DNA of 64,000 nt from Streptomyces sioyaensis (GTDB lineage: Bacteria > Actinomycetota > Actinomycetes > Streptomycetales > Streptomycetaceae), in NCBI RefSeq assembly GCF_004122735.1, contig NZ_SDIF01000014.1, positions 45,666 to 109,665 on the forward strand, read 5' to 3'. Numbering within the stretch: position 1 is the stretch's first letter; each line of letters begins with the position of its first letter. The notes beneath the pieces were generated by a model. The model saw only the letters and a program-made list of their open reading frames with translations. It did not search any database and had not been told where the DNA came from. A program made the position numbers and the translations under genes. Shown here in pieces: positions 1-9,232 of the stretch.

Positions 1-42
1 CGGGCCACCGCGCTGTGGTTCGAGCTGTATCTCGGGCCGTGA
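1..42 (+). CDS. 3' end of an unidentified protein gene (truncated by the window edge)
   Basis: The first 13 codons read RATALWFELYLGP and end at a TGA. Twelve of the 13 third positions are G or C, as expected of coding DNA in this genome. The gene would be convergent with rodA, with only six bases between the two stops. Too little is visible to name a family, and the reading could be chance. Confidence 0.4.
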   Translation, partial: RATALWFELYLGP

Positions 43-48
43 CGGCGC

Positions 49-1263
49 TCAGCGGGAGGCCGACAGCGGCCGCTGGACGCGGATCGACTGCAACAGCCCT
101 ATCGCGATCCAGACCGCGAACATGGAGGTGCCGCCGTAGGAGACGAACGGCAGCGGGAGGCCGGTGACGGGCATGATGCCGAGCGTCATGCCGATGTTCT
201 CGAAGGACTGGAAGGCGAACCACGCGATGATGCCGGCGGCGGCGATGGTGCCGTAGAGCTCGGTGGACTCGCGGGCGATCCGGCAGGCGCGCCACAGCAC
301 GATGCCGAGCAGGACGATGATCAGGCCCGCGCCCAGGAAGCCGAGTTCCTCACCGGCGACGGTGAAGATGAAGTCCGTCTGCTGCTCGGGGACGAACTGG
401 CCGGTGGTCTGGCTGCCGTGGAACAGGCCGGAGCCGGTCAGCCCGCCGCCGCCGATCGCGATCCGGGCCTGGTTGGTGTTGTAGCCGACACCGGCCGGGT
501 CGAGGCTCGGGTTGGCGAACGCGGCGAAGCGGGCGATCTGGTAGTCGTCGAGCAGACCGAGCTGCCAGATGGCCACGCAGCCGACCACGCCCGTGCCGAC
601 CAGCCCCAGGATCCAGCGGTTGGAAGCGCCCGAGGCGAGCAGGACGCCGAGGATGACGGCGCCGAGCACCATGACCGAACCGAGGTCGGGCATCAGCAGG
701 ATGACGGCGACCGGCACGGCGGCCAGGCCGAGGGCCTGGACGACGGTGCGGTGGTCGGGGTGCGGGCGGTCGCCCGCGTCGACCCGGGAGGCCAGGATCA
801 TCGCCATGCCGAGGGTGATGGTGATCTTCGCGAACTCGGCGGGCTGGAGCGAGAATCCGCCGGGGATCGCCAGCCAGGAGCGCGAGCCGTTGATGGTCGC
901 GCCCAGCGGGGTCAGCACCAGCAGCGCCAGCACGACCGACAGGGCGTACAGGATCGGGATCGCGCCGCGCAGGGTGCGGTGGCCGAGCCAGATCGTGCCG
1001 GCGGCCAGCGCCAGGCCGATGCCGGTGTTGAGGAGATGGTGCAGGAAGAAGAAGTACTCGTCGTCGTGGTTGAGCGCGGTGCGGTTGCGGGTGGCGGAGA
1101 AGACCAGCACCGAGCCCATGAGCGACAGCGCCAGACAGGACAGCAGCAGCATCCAGTCCAGCTTGCGCACCACCGAGTCACGCGCCGTCAGCTTGCCCCA
1201 GGTGCCGAGCTCGGGGGTGTAGCGCCGGATCGAGAACGCCCGGGAGGTGTGGCTGGTCGTCAT
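49..1263 (-). CDS. rodA: SEDS-family peptidoglycan glycosyltransferase RodA (Sfr)
   Basis: A 404-residue polytopic membrane protein of the FtsW/RodA/SpoVE family. RodA polymerises lipid II into glycan strands together with a class B penicillin-binding protein. After a ~35-residue cytoplasmic N-terminus there are about ten hydrophobic segments. Family signatures are visible in the segments NGSRSWLAIPG, LQPAEFAK, PDLGS and, near the C-terminus, GLPLPFVSYGGTS. Its ATG overlaps the TGA of the upstream transpeptidase gene in an ATGA (4-base overlap), so the two are probably translationally coupled, which fits a SEDS/class B PBP pair. In Streptomyces the homologue is called sfr and serves mainly spore-wall synthesis (established for the family, not shown here). 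Confidence 0.96.
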   Translation of the reverse strand: MTTSHTSRAFSIRRYTPELGTWGKLTARDSVVRKLDWMLLLSCLALSLMGSVLVFSATRNRTALNHDDEYFFFLHHLLNTGIGLALAAGTIWLGHRTLRGAIPILYALSVVLALLVLTPLGATINGSRSWLAIPGGFSLQPAEFAKITITLGMAMILASRVDAGDRPHPDHRTVVQALGLAAVPVAVILLMPDLGSVMVLGAVILGVLLASGASNRWILGLVGTGVVGCVAIWQLGLLDDYQIARFAAFANPSLDPAGVGYNTNQARIAIGGGGLTGSGLFHGSQTTGQFVPEQQTDFIFTVAGEELGFLGAGLIIVLLGIVLWRACRIARESTELYGTIAAAGIIAWFAFQSFENIGMTLGIMPVTGLPLPFVSYGGTSMFAVWIAIGLLQSIRVQRPLSASR

Positions 1264-3410
1264 CGTGGGCTCTCCGATGCGGACGGCGACGGCGACGGCG
1301 GGGCGTACGGCTTGATGGGCTGGGCCTCGATGGAGCCATCACCCTCGATCTTGGGCAGCCTGGCCTCCGGCCTCGGGAGCAGGGCGGCCTTCGGGTCGAT
1401 CCCGCCCTTCTCGTCGACCCCGTAGAGCGCGTTGTAGATGTTGCGCACGGCGGGGCCGGAGGCGCCGGAACCCGTACCACCCTGGGAGATGGTCATGACG
1501 ATCGTGTAGTCCTTGGTGTACGTCGCGAACCACGAGGTGGTCTGCTTGCCGTAGACCTCGGCCGTACCGGTCTTGGCGTGCATCGGGATCTTGTCCTGCG
1601 GCCAGCCGCCGAACCGCCAGGCGGCGGTACCCCGGGTGGCGACGCCGGCGAGGGCGCCGTCCATCTGCCCGAGGGTCTTCTTCGACACCGGCAGCTTGCC
1701 GTGCGCGTGCGGCTGGATCCGCTGGATGTGCTTGCCGTCGGGGCTGACGATGGCCTTGCCGACGGTCGGGTCGTAGAGCGTGCCGCCGTTGGCGATCGCG
1801 CCGTAGATGGTCGCCATCTGGATCGGGGTGACGAGGGTGTCGCCCTGGCCGATGGCGTAGTTGATCGAGTCGTAGGCGTGCAGCTTCATGCCCTCCAGGC
1901 AGCCCTCACGGGCGAGCTTGGTGCCGAAGTCCTTCTTCTTCGGCCAGGCCTTGGCCTGCTCGCACCAGCCGGCCTTGTTGGCCCGCCAGAACGCGTTCTT
2001 CCACTTGCGGTCCGGGACCCGGCCCCTGACCTCGTTGGGGAGGTCGATCCCGGTCTCCTTGCCGAGGCCGAACTGGTGGGCGGTCTTGTAGAACCAGTCG
2101 TTGGGGTCCTTCTTGGGCTTGTCGCCGCCGTCCTTCTTCCACTCCTCGTGCGAGAGCCGGTAGAAGACGGTGTCGCAGGAGACCTCCAGCGCCCGGCCCA
2201 GGCTGATGTCGCCGTGGCCCTCGCCCTCGAAGTTCTTGAAGACCTGGCCGCCGATGCTGTACGAGCTGGTGCAGGGGTAGTGGCCGTTGAAGTCGTAGCC
2301 CGCGTTGACCGCGGCCGAGGTCGAGATGACCTTGAAGATCGAGCCGGGGGCGGCCTGTCCCTGGATCGCGCGGTTCAGCAGCGGGTAGTTGGAGTCCTTG
2401 CCGGTGAGGTGGGCGTAGTCCTTGCCGGAGATCCCGCCGACCCAGGCGTTGGGGTCATAGCTGGGGTTGGAGGCCATCGCCACCACCCGGCCGGTCTTCG
2501 CCTCCATGACGACCACGGCACCCGAGTCGGCCTTGTAGTTGGTGCCGGTGTTCTTGTCGAAGTTCTTGCGGGCGTCCTTCATGGCCTGGTCCAGCTGCTT
2601 TTCCGCTATGGCCTGCACACGGGCGTCGACGCTGGTGACGACGCTGGCCCCGGCCCGGCCCTTCTCGCTGTTGGCCTGGCCGATGACCCGGCCGAGGTTG
2701 TCGACCTCGTAGCGGGTGACGGCGGCCTTGCCGCGCAGCGCGCTGTCGTACGTGCGCTCCAGACCGGACCGGCCGATCTGGTCGGAGCGCAGCAGCGGCG
2801 AGCGGGTGTCCTTGGCCTTGTTGATCTCGGCGTCGGTGACCGGCGAGAGATAGCCCAGCACCTGCGCGGTGTTGGCGTTGCCGGGGGCGGCGTAGCGGCG
2901 GACGGCGGTGGGCTCGGCGCTGATGCCGGGGAAGTCCTCGGAGCGCTCCCGGATCTGGAGCGCCTGCTGGGTGGTGGCCTCGTCGGTGATCGGGATCGGC
3001 TGGTAGGGCGAGCCGTTCCAGCAGGGCTGCGGCGTCTTGGAGTCGCAGAGCCGGACCTTGTTGCGGATCTCCTTCTCGGACATCCCGAGCACCCTGGCGA
3101 GCCGGCCGAGCACAGCCTTCCCGTCGTCCTTCATCTTCAGCAGGTCGGTGCGGCTCGCGGAGACCACCAGACGGGTCTGGTTGTCGGCCAGCGGCACGCC
3201 GCGGGCGTCGAGGATGGAGCCGCGGGTGGCGGGCTCGACGACCTGCTGGACGTGGTTGCTCTTGGCCTCGTCGGCGTACTCCTGGCCATTGCGGATCTGC
3301 AGATACCAGAGCCGGCCGCCGAGGGTGACCAGCAGGGAGAAGACCAGGATCTGGATCGCGATGAGCCGGACGGTGACCCGGGAGGTCCGGGTTTCCGGGA
3401 GATTACTCAT
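1260..3410 (-). CDS. mrdA: Penicillin-binding protein 2 (class B transpeptidase of the mre cluster)
   Basis: A 716-residue class B penicillin-binding protein that crosslinks peptidoglycan on the outer face of the membrane. One N-terminal membrane anchor (about residues 15-35, LIAIQILVFSLLV) is followed by a dimerisation/pedestal domain and the transpeptidase domain. The active-site serine motif is SIFK near residue 355, the second motif appears as SCD, and the third is KTG near residue 611. The C-terminal tail is Pro/Ser-rich. I chose the start MSNLPETR because a GGAGG precedes it by 11 bases; an in-frame ATG six codons upstream (3428) has no clear ribosome site. It overlaps rodA by 4 bases and follows mreD closely. 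Confidence 0.94.
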   Translation of the reverse strand: MSNLPETRTSRVTVRLIAIQILVFSLLVTLGGRLWYLQIRNGQEYADEAKSNHVQQVVEPATRGSILDARGVPLADNQTRLVVSASRTDLLKMKDDGKAVLGRLARVLGMSEKEIRNKVRLCDSKTPQPCWNGSPYQPIPITDEATTQQALQIRERSEDFPGISAEPTAVRRYAAPGNANTAQVLGYLSPVTDAEINKAKDTRSPLLRSDQIGRSGLERTYDSALRGKAAVTRYEVDNLGRVIGQANSEKGRAGASVVTSVDARVQAIAEKQLDQAMKDARKNFDKNTGTNYKADSGAVVVMEAKTGRVVAMASNPSYDPNAWVGGISGKDYAHLTGKDSNYPLLNRAIQGQAAPGSIFKVISTSAAVNAGYDFNGHYPCTSSYSIGGQVFKNFEGEGHGDISLGRALEVSCDTVFYRLSHEEWKKDGGDKPKKDPNDWFYKTAHQFGLGKETGIDLPNEVRGRVPDRKWKNAFWRANKAGWCEQAKAWPKKKDFGTKLAREGCLEGMKLHAYDSINYAIGQGDTLVTPIQMATIYGAIANGGTLYDPTVGKAIVSPDGKHIQRIQPHAHGKLPVSKKTLGQMDGALAGVATRGTAAWRFGGWPQDKIPMHAKTGTAEVYGKQTTSWFATYTKDYTIVMTISQGGTGSGASGPAVRNIYNALYGVDEKGGIDPKAALLPRPEARLPKIEGDGSIEAQPIKPYAPPSPSPSASESPR

Positions 3411-3461
3411 GGCGCGCGGCGCCTCCATGAGAGGTGGTGGTCGGAAGGAGACGGGAGGGCG

Positions 3462-4175
3462 TCACAGTCGCTTGACCCCCTTGATGCGGCCCACCTTGTC
3501 GCGGGCGGACTTGCCGAGCAGACTGCCGCGCTGGCTGCCGATGCGGGCCCCGGCGCGCAGGGACTTCATGGCGCCGCGGCTGGCCTTGAGGCCGGTGCCG
3601 GTGGTGAGCCAGCCGTACCCGAGGTCGCCGGCGGAGCCGCCCGGACTGCCGGAGCCGTCACCGGCCAGCAGATCGCTGTCCGTGCGGCGCGCCAGCGCCA
3701 TCACCAGCGGGACGGTGAAGGGGGCCAGCAGCAGGTCGTAGAGGGTGGCGCTGAGCAGCAGACCGACGATGCCGACGTGCCGGGCGGCGGTGTCGCCGAC
3801 CAGCGCGCCGACGCCGGCGTACATCAGCGTCGAGCCGATGGCCGCCCCGATGACGACGAGCAGCGGCAGCGTCGCCGAGCGGTGCCGGCCGGAGTCCGGT
3901 CTGGTCAGGCCCGCGGCGTAGCCGATGACGCAGAGCACCAGCGCATAGCGGCCGATGGCGTGGTCGGACGGCGGGGCGAGGTCGGCCAGCAGCCCGGCGA
4001 AGAAGCCGACGAGCGCGCCGCCGACGTGGCCGTAGATCAGCGCCAGGCCGACCACGACGAGCAGCAGCAGGTCCGGTACCGCGCCGGGCAGTTGGAGCCG
4101 GGCCAGGATGGTGACCTGGATGACGAGGGCGACGACCACCAGCGGGGCCGAGAGCAGGATCCGGTTGATGCGCAT
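3462..4175 (-). CDS. mreD: Rod shape-determining protein MreD
   Basis: A 237-residue integral membrane protein with five or six hydrophobic helices in the first ~165 residues, beginning MRINRILLSAPLVVVAL. MreD bridges cytoplasmic MreB filaments to periplasmic/extracytoplasmic MreC and the wall synthases. The position between mreC and pbp2 is diagnostic, since the sequence itself is poorly conserved. The basic, glycine-rich C-terminal ~70 residues extend beyond the usual ~165-residue length, as in other actinomycete MreD proteins. Only three bases separate its ATG from the mreC stop, which suggests coupled translation. Confidence 0.93.
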   Translation of the reverse strand: MRINRILLSAPLVVVALVIQVTILARLQLPGAVPDLLLLVVVGLALIYGHVGGALVGFFAGLLADLAPPSDHAIGRYALVLCVIGYAAGLTRPDSGRHRSATLPLLVVIGAAIGSTLMYAGVGALVGDTAARHVGIVGLLLSATLYDLLLAPFTVPLVMALARRTDSDLLAGDGSGSPGGSAGDLGYGWLTTGTGLKASRGAMKSLRAGARIGSQRGSLLGKSARDKVGRIKGVKRL

Positions 4176-4178
4176 CGG

Positions 4179-5111
4179 TCAGCTCCTGGGAGAAGCGCTC
4201 GCGGAGGGGGAGGCCGTGACGGTGACCGTCGGCGTCGGCTTGGGCTTGGCGGGCCGGGGCGGCAGCACGGTGTCGCGCGGGTCCTCGCGGGGCGGCTGGA
4301 CCACGACGCCGACGATGTCGAGCTGGGAGAAGGCGACGTACGGCCGGACCTGGAGGGTGCGGGTCAGATCGCCGTTGAACGGCTCGACCCGGACGACCTT
4401 GCCGACCGGGACGCCGGGCACGAACGGCTTGTCCTTGCTGGACCCGAAGGTGACCAGCCGGTCGCCCTTCTTGATGTTGGCCCGGCCGTTGAGGAGCTGC
4501 ACCCGCAGCGAGCGGACGCCCTGCCCGTTGGCGAAGCCGATCTCGTTGGTCTTCTCCATGCGGGTGCCGACGGTGAAGTCGGGGTCGGCGGCCAGCAGCA
4601 CGGTGGAGGTGCTGGGGCCGACGGTGGTGACCCGGCCGACCAGGCCGTCGCCGTTGAGCACGGTCATGTCGCGGGCGATGCCGTCGCGGCTGCCGGCGTC
4701 GATGGTGATGGTCCAGGAGAAGCCCTGGGCCGAGCCGATGGCGATGACCTGGGCGCCCTTGATGGCGTACTGACCGGTGCCCGCGGTCTTGAGGATCTTG
4801 TCGAGCTCGGCGGCGCGGCTGCGGTTGCGGTCGGAGGAGCCGAGCTTGGCCTTCAGCGCCTCGTTCTCGTGCTCCAGCGTGCTGATCCGGTCGTGCCGCC
4901 GCCCGGAGTCCCGTACGGCGCCGACGGCGTTGCCGACCGGGTCGACGGCGCGGGCAACACCGTTTTCGACCGGCCCGAAGGCGGAGGCGGCGGCGTGCCG
5001 GGCACCATCGAGCGGGGACTGTTCGCCGCCGCGGATATCGACCGTGATCAGCGCGAACGCGATCGCGACCAGCAGCACCAGCAGCAGCCGGCTCTCTCGT
5101 GTGTCCCTCAC
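4179..5111 (-). CDS. mreC: Rod shape-determining protein MreC
   Basis: A 310-residue bitopic protein. A short basic N-terminus and one membrane helix (about residues 9-25, LLLVLLVAIAFALITV) lead into a coiled-coil stretch (about residues 75-105, HDRISTLEHENEALKAKL) and the extracytoplasmic beta-rich MreC domain. The tail is rich in Pro, Thr and Ser. MreC scaffolds the PBP2/RodA synthase with MreB and MreD. It is the second gene of the cluster; a 234-base gap separates it from mreB, so it may also have its own promoter. Confidence 0.95.
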   Translation of the reverse strand: MRDTRESRLLLVLLVAIAFALITVDIRGGEQSPLDGARHAAASAFGPVENGVARAVDPVGNAVGAVRDSGRRHDRISTLEHENEALKAKLGSSDRNRSRAAELDKILKTAGTGQYAIKGAQVIAIGSAQGFSWTITIDAGSRDGIARDMTVLNGDGLVGRVTTVGPSTSTVLLAADPDFTVGTRMEKTNEIGFANGQGVRSLRVQLLNGRANIKKGDRLVTFGSSKDKPFVPGVPVGKVVRVEPFNGDLTRTLQVRPYVAFSQLDIVGVVVQPPREDPRDTVLPPRPAKPKPTPTVTVTASPSASASPRS

Positions 5112-5345
5112 GTGCGGCGGCCGTGTCCTTCCTCGTAGGACCGGCCGGCTGCGGGCCCCGCCGGTCTCGTTCGGGAGTTGAGCGTTGTGCCTGATGTGAC
5201 GGTGCCGGATGGTGAAGCGTCAGGCGCCGTGTCTGTCGGGATGTGTGCCTGTATATCAGCGATCCGGCGGACGGATCGGCCGCTGTCGCCGTACGGCCCG
5301 GCCGCCGCGGACGCCGGGACGGCCGCGGGTCGGGTCGGGTGGTCG

Positions 5346-6377
5346 TTACCTGCGCGGCTGGGAGTCGAGGACCTGCTGGAGCGCCTCGAACTCCTCGACG
5401 CACTTGCCGGAGCCCAGCGCGACGGAGTCGAGCGGGTCCTCGGCGATGTGGATGGGCATACCGGTCTCGCGGCGCAGCCGCTCGTCGAGGCCGCGGAGCA
5501 GGGCGCCGCCTCCGGTGAGCACGATGCCGCGGTCCATGACGTCACCGGACAGCTCCGGCGGGCACTTGTCGAGGGTCGTCTTGACCGCGTCGACGATGGA
5601 GTTGACCGGCTCCTCGATGGCCTTGCGGACCTCGGCGGCCGAGATCACGACGGTCTTCGGGAGGCCGGAGACCAGGTCACGGCCGCGGATCTCGGTGTGC
5701 TCGTCCTGTTCGAGGTCGTACGCCGAACCGATGGTGATCTTGATGCTCTCGGCGGTGCGCTCGCCCAGCAGAAGGCTGTACTCCTTCTTGATGTGCTGGA
5801 TGATCGCGTTGTCGAGCTCATCGCCGGCCACCCGGATGGACTGGGCAGTGACGATGCCGCCGAGCGAGATGACCGCGACCTCGGTCGTACCGCCGCCGAT
5901 GTCCACGACCATGTTGCCGGTGGCCTCGTGGACCGGAAGACCGGATCCGATCGCGGCGGCCATCGGCTCCTCGATGATGTGCACCTGGCGCGCGCCGGCC
6001 TGGGTCGAGGCCTCGATGACCGCACGGCGCTCGACTCCGGTGATGCCGGAGGGCACACACACCACGACCCGCGGGCGGGCCAGATAGCGCCGCTTGTGGA
6101 TCTTGAGGATGAAGTAGCGGAGCATCCGCTCGGTGATCTCGAAATCGGCGATCACGCCGTCTTTCAGGGGCCGTACGGCGACGATGTTGCCGGGCGTACG
6201 CCCGATCATCTTCTTCGCCTCAGCACCCACCGCGAGAATGCCGCCGGTGTTGGTGTTGATGGCCACGACCGACGGCTCGTTGAGAACGATTCCGCGGCCC
6301 CTGACGTACACCAGCGTGTTGGCGGTCCCGAGGTCGACAGCCATGTCACGGCCGATGAACGACATGTTGTTCCCCAT
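5346..6377 (-). CDS. mreB: Rod shape-determining actin homologue MreB
   Basis: A 343-residue actin-fold ATPase. The N-terminus [20 protein letters not shown] contains the phosphate-1 loop, [17 protein letters not shown] the phosphate-2 loop, and [13 protein letters not shown] the adenosine site. MreB forms membrane-bound filaments. In Streptomyces it acts chiefly in spore-wall thickening rather than in tip growth (established knowledge). It is the first gene of the cluster, and a strong hairpin upstream (6600-6627) insulates it from ndk. Translation could start at MGNNMSF (6377) or at the internal MSF four codons later; I keep the first because homologues share it. Confidence 0.97.
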   Translation of the reverse strand: MGNNMSFIGRDMAVDLGTANTLVYVRGRGIVLNEPSVVAINTNTGGILAVGAEAKKMIGRTPGNIVAVRPLKDGVIADFEITERMLRYFILKIHKRRYLARPRVVVCVPSGITGVERRAVIEASTQAGARQVHIIEEPMAAAIGSGLPVHEATGNMVVDIGGGTTEVAVISLGGIVTAQSIRVAGDELDNAIIQHIKKEYSLLLGERTAESIKITIGSAYDLEQDEHTEIRGRDLVSGLPKTVVISAAEVRKAIEEPVNSIVDAVKTTLDKCPPELSGDVMDRGIVLTGGGALLRGLDERLRRETGMPIHIAEDPLDSVALGSGKCVEEFEALQQVLDSQPRR

Positions 6378-6599
6378 GAGGATACGTCTGGCCTTCCCAA
6401 CTGGAGCGAATGCTTACTGGAGGTCGGCAGGAGGTGATGCGCTGCGAGGCGCGGAAGCCTCCATGGTAGTTCGTAGTGCGCCCACTCGAACACGTCGGGA
6501 GGCTGTTCCGCCATTGTCAGCCGTACACGTACCCGGCCCCCTCAATGGTGACGTCGTGTCGCGGTGATGCGTTCCCCCGATCGTGTCGTATACACCAAA

Positions 6600-6627
6600 G
6601 GGCGACCGATGATTTTCTCGGTCGCCC
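6600..6627 (-). terminator. Hairpin terminator between ndk and mreB
   Basis: A perfect 10-bp stem (GGGCGACCGA at 6600-6609 with its complement at 6618-6627) has an 8-base loop. On the minus strand it is followed by CTTTGG. It lies 33 bases past the ndk stop and most likely ends the folC-ndk transcript. Confidence 0.75.
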
Positions 6628-6659
6628 CTGGTCACGAGGGGTGTACAGCTGACGATACG

Positions 6660-7073
6660 TCAGGAAATCCCGGGGAAGAAAATCTTGATCTCGCGCTCGG
6701 CGGACTCTTCGGAATCCGAGGCATGGATCAGATTCTCCCGGGTGATCGTTCCGAAGTCCCCACGAATGGACCCACTCGGCGCGGCAATCGGGTCAGTCGG
6801 ACCGGCCAGCGCCCGCACGCCCTCGATCACCCGCTCGCCCTCGACGACCAGCGAGACCACCGGGCCGGAGGACATGAACGCGACCAGCGGCTCGTAGAAC
6901 GGGCGGCCGACGTGCTCGGCGTAGTGCTGTTCGAGGAGGGCCCGGTCGAGGGTCCGCATCTCCAGCGCGCTGATCGTCCAGCCGGCCTTCCGCTCGATCC
7001 GGCCGAGAATCTCGCCGATCAGACCGCGCTGGACGGCGTCGGGCTTGAGGAGGACGAGGGTGCGCTGGCTCAC
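6660..7073 (-). CDS. ndk: Nucleoside diphosphate kinase
   Basis: A full-length 137-residue NDP kinase, which transfers the gamma phosphate between nucleoside triphosphates and diphosphates in the cytoplasm. It starts SQRTLVLLKPDAVQRG, with the conserved KPD motif. The invariant histidine segment is present in an unusual context near residue 116: the family motif NxIHASDS reads ENLIHASDSEESAE. GTG start with GGGAGT about eight bases upstream. It follows the DUF4233 gene after 164 bases, on the same strand. Confidence 0.97.
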   Translation of the reverse strand: MSQRTLVLLKPDAVQRGLIGEILGRIERKAGWTISALEMRTLDRALLEQHYAEHVGRPFYEPLVAFMSSGPVVSLVVEGERVIEGVRALAGPTDPIAAPSGSIRGDFGTITRENLIHASDSEESAEREIKIFFPGIS

Positions 7074-7237
7074 GGAGGGACTCCCTGGATATGAACAATG
7101 GTCAGCGGGTGCACTGAGGCTACAGGGGCGCTGCCACCGGCCTTCACCCGCCCACCCGGCAGGCCGCGCGGGGGATCACGGCCGTGCGGCAGCGGATCAC
7201 GCCCGTGTGGACGTGACCTCGCCGCAGCGCCGGAGGG

Positions 7238-7582
7238 TCAGCCCGCCGTCGGCGCCTCGGCCGCCCAACGGGCCTTCGCCTCGTCGATCTTGCGACCGAA
7301 GTGGACCGACGCCCACCACAGGGCCGCGAAGACCGCGCCGAGAAAGAACATCGTCGGGACCACGAAGCCGCTGGCGATCAGGGCGAACTGCAGCAGCCAG
7401 CCGAGCTGGACACCACCCGGACGGGTCAGCATCCCGCACAGCAGGACACTCAGCAGCATCGCGATCCCGCTGACCGTCCAGATCGTGGCCGTCGGGAGGG
7501 CGGACATCTGCATCGCCACCAGCCCGGCGAAACCGATCACGAAGAATTCACCGATGAGGGTGCTGGCACACAGCGTGCGCAT
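7238..7582 (-). CDS. DUF4233 family membrane protein
   Basis: A 114-residue protein with four hydrophobic helices (FFVIGFAGLVAMQMSAL, WTVSGIAMLLSVLLCGML, LGWLLQFALIASGFVV and MFFLGAVFAALWWASVHFG), then a short charged tail. It matches DUF4233 in size and in its position between folC and ndk, which is conserved in actinomycetes; the function is unknown. Its ATG begins two bases after the folC TGA, so the two are almost certainly cotranscribed and translationally coupled. Confidence 0.9.
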   Translation of the reverse strand: MRTLCASTLIGEFFVIGFAGLVAMQMSALPTATIWTVSGIAMLLSVLLCGMLTRPGGVQLGWLLQFALIASGFVVPTMFFLGAVFAALWWASVHFGRKIDEAKARWAAEAPTAG

Positions 7583-7584
7583 GG

Positions 7585-9099
7585 TCAGCCCCTTCCCATC
7601 AGCAGCCGGGCCTCGCCGACCGTGATCACCGAGCCGGTCACCAGCACACCCGCGCCGGAGAACTCGCCCTCCTCCTCGGCGAGGGTGATCGCCGCCTCCA
7701 GCGCGTCGTCGAGCCGCGGCTCGACCTGGACCCGCTCGGCGCCGAAGACCTCGACCGCCACGGCCGCCAGCTCGTCCGGATCCATCGCACGATGGCTGGA
7801 ATTACGCGTCACCACGATCTCGGCGAAGATCGGCTCGAACGCCTCCAGGAAGCCCCGTACGTCCTTGTCCGAACTGGCGCCGACGACGCCCACCAGCCGG
7901 CTGAACCCGAAGGCCTCGGTGACCGCCTCGGCGGCCGCCCGCGCACCGGCCGGATTGTGCGCCGCGTCCAGCACGACCGTGGGGCTGCGCCGCACGACCT
8001 CCATCCGGCCCGGCGAGGTCACGGCGGCGAACGCGGAGCGGATGGTGTCGATGTCGAGGGTGCGGGCGTGCTCCGAGCCGACGCCGAAGAACGCCTCGAC
8101 CGCGGCGAGCGCCACCGCGGCGTTGTGCGCCTGGTGGGCGCCGTACAGCGGAAGGAAGATCTCCGGATACTCGCCGCCCAGCCCGCGCAGGGTCAGCATC
8201 TGACCGCCGACCGCGACCTCACGCGAGGTGACCCCGAACTCCATGCCCTCCCGGGCGACCGTGGCGTCCACCTCGACCGCGCGCTTGAGCATCACCGACG
8301 CCGCGTCCACCGGCTGCTGGGCCAGCACGACCGTGGCGTCCTTCTTGATGATCCCGGACTTCTCGCCGGCGATCTGCTCGGGCGTCTCCCCCAGGCGGTC
8401 GGTGTGGTCCAGCGCGATCGGGGTGATGACGGCGACATCGCCGTCGATCACGTTGGTCGCGTCCCAGGTGCCGCCCATGCCGACCTCGACGACCGCGATG
8501 TCCACGGGGGTGTCCGCGAAGGCGGCGTACGCCATCGCCGTCAGCACCTCGAAGAACGACAGGCGGTACTCCTGCTGGCCGTCGACCATCTCCACATACG
8601 GGGCGATGTCGCGGTAGGTCTCGATGAAGCGCTCGGCGGAGATCGGCGCGGCGTCCAGGCTGATCCGCTCGGTGATCGACTGGACGTGCGGGCTGGTGTA
8701 GCGGCCGGTGCGCAGATCGAAGGCGGACAGCAGGGCCTCGATCATCCGGGCGGTGCTGGTCTTGCCGTTGGTGCCGGTGATGTGGATGGACGGGTATGCC
8801 CGCTGGGGCGAACCGAGGATGTCCAGCAGCGCCTCGATGCGCTGCACCGAGGGGTCGAGCTTGGTCTCGCCCCAGCGGCCGGCCAGCTCCTCCTCGACGG
8901 CGCGCAGCGCACGGTCGACCTCGGGGTCGGCCGGCCGGGCCGGGATCCCGTCCCCCTGCGGCGGCCCGGCCTGGGCACGCAAGGTCCGGCTGCCGGCCTC
9001 GATCACCGCGAGATCGGGGTCACGGTCGGTCTCCGCCTCGACCAGTTCGTCGAAGGCGTCGTTCGGGTCGGGGTCGTCGTTTTCGGGGCGCTCGCTCAC
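7585..9099 (-). CDS. folC: Folylpolyglutamate synthase / dihydrofolate synthase
   Basis: A 504-residue ATP-dependent Mur-ligase-family enzyme that adds glutamate to dihydropteroate or folates. The P-loop HITGTNGKTSTARMIEALL lies near residue 105. VVEVGMGGTWDATN and TPIALDHTDRLG are further Mur/FolC signatures, and VVLDAAHNPAGARA begins the C-terminal domain. The first ~90 residues are acidic and specific to Streptomyces-type homologues. I prefer the GTG at 9099 (SERPENDDPD); an upstream in-frame GTG at 9225 would add 42 Arg/Pro-rich residues that do not look like a real N-terminus. Confidence 0.94.
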   Translation of the reverse strand: MSERPENDDPDPNDAFDELVEAETDRDPDLAVIEAGSRTLRAQAGPPQGDGIPARPADPEVDRALRAVEEELAGRWGETKLDPSVQRIEALLDILGSPQRAYPSIHITGTNGKTSTARMIEALLSAFDLRTGRYTSPHVQSITERISLDAAPISAERFIETYRDIAPYVEMVDGQQEYRLSFFEVLTAMAYAAFADTPVDIAVVEVGMGGTWDATNVIDGDVAVITPIALDHTDRLGETPEQIAGEKSGIIKKDATVVLAQQPVDAASVMLKRAVEVDATVAREGMEFGVTSREVAVGGQMLTLRGLGGEYPEIFLPLYGAHQAHNAAVALAAVEAFFGVGSEHARTLDIDTIRSAFAAVTSPGRMEVVRRSPTVVLDAAHNPAGARAAAEAVTEAFGFSRLVGVVGASSDKDVRGFLEAFEPIFAEIVVTRNSSHRAMDPDELAAVAVEVFGAERVQVEPRLDDALEAAITLAEEEGEFSGAGVLVTGSVITVGEARLLMGRG

Positions 9100-9232
9100 G
9101 CCGACCAGTCTACGAGGCCCCTCTGACAGCGGTGCGCTGTGCTGCCTGTGCCGATACCGAGCAGTTACCCCTGGTGCCGGCCGGCCCGGCCGGGGCCCGG
9201 ACCCGCGGGCGTACGCCGGCGCCACCCCCCGC

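Noticed and set aside
1578..5138. Very long open frame on the plus strand across pbp2, mreD and mreC
   Set aside because: It is a GC-driven shadow; the minus strand encodes recognisable full-length proteins and the plus frame translates to Gly/Val/Ala/Asp-rich filler.
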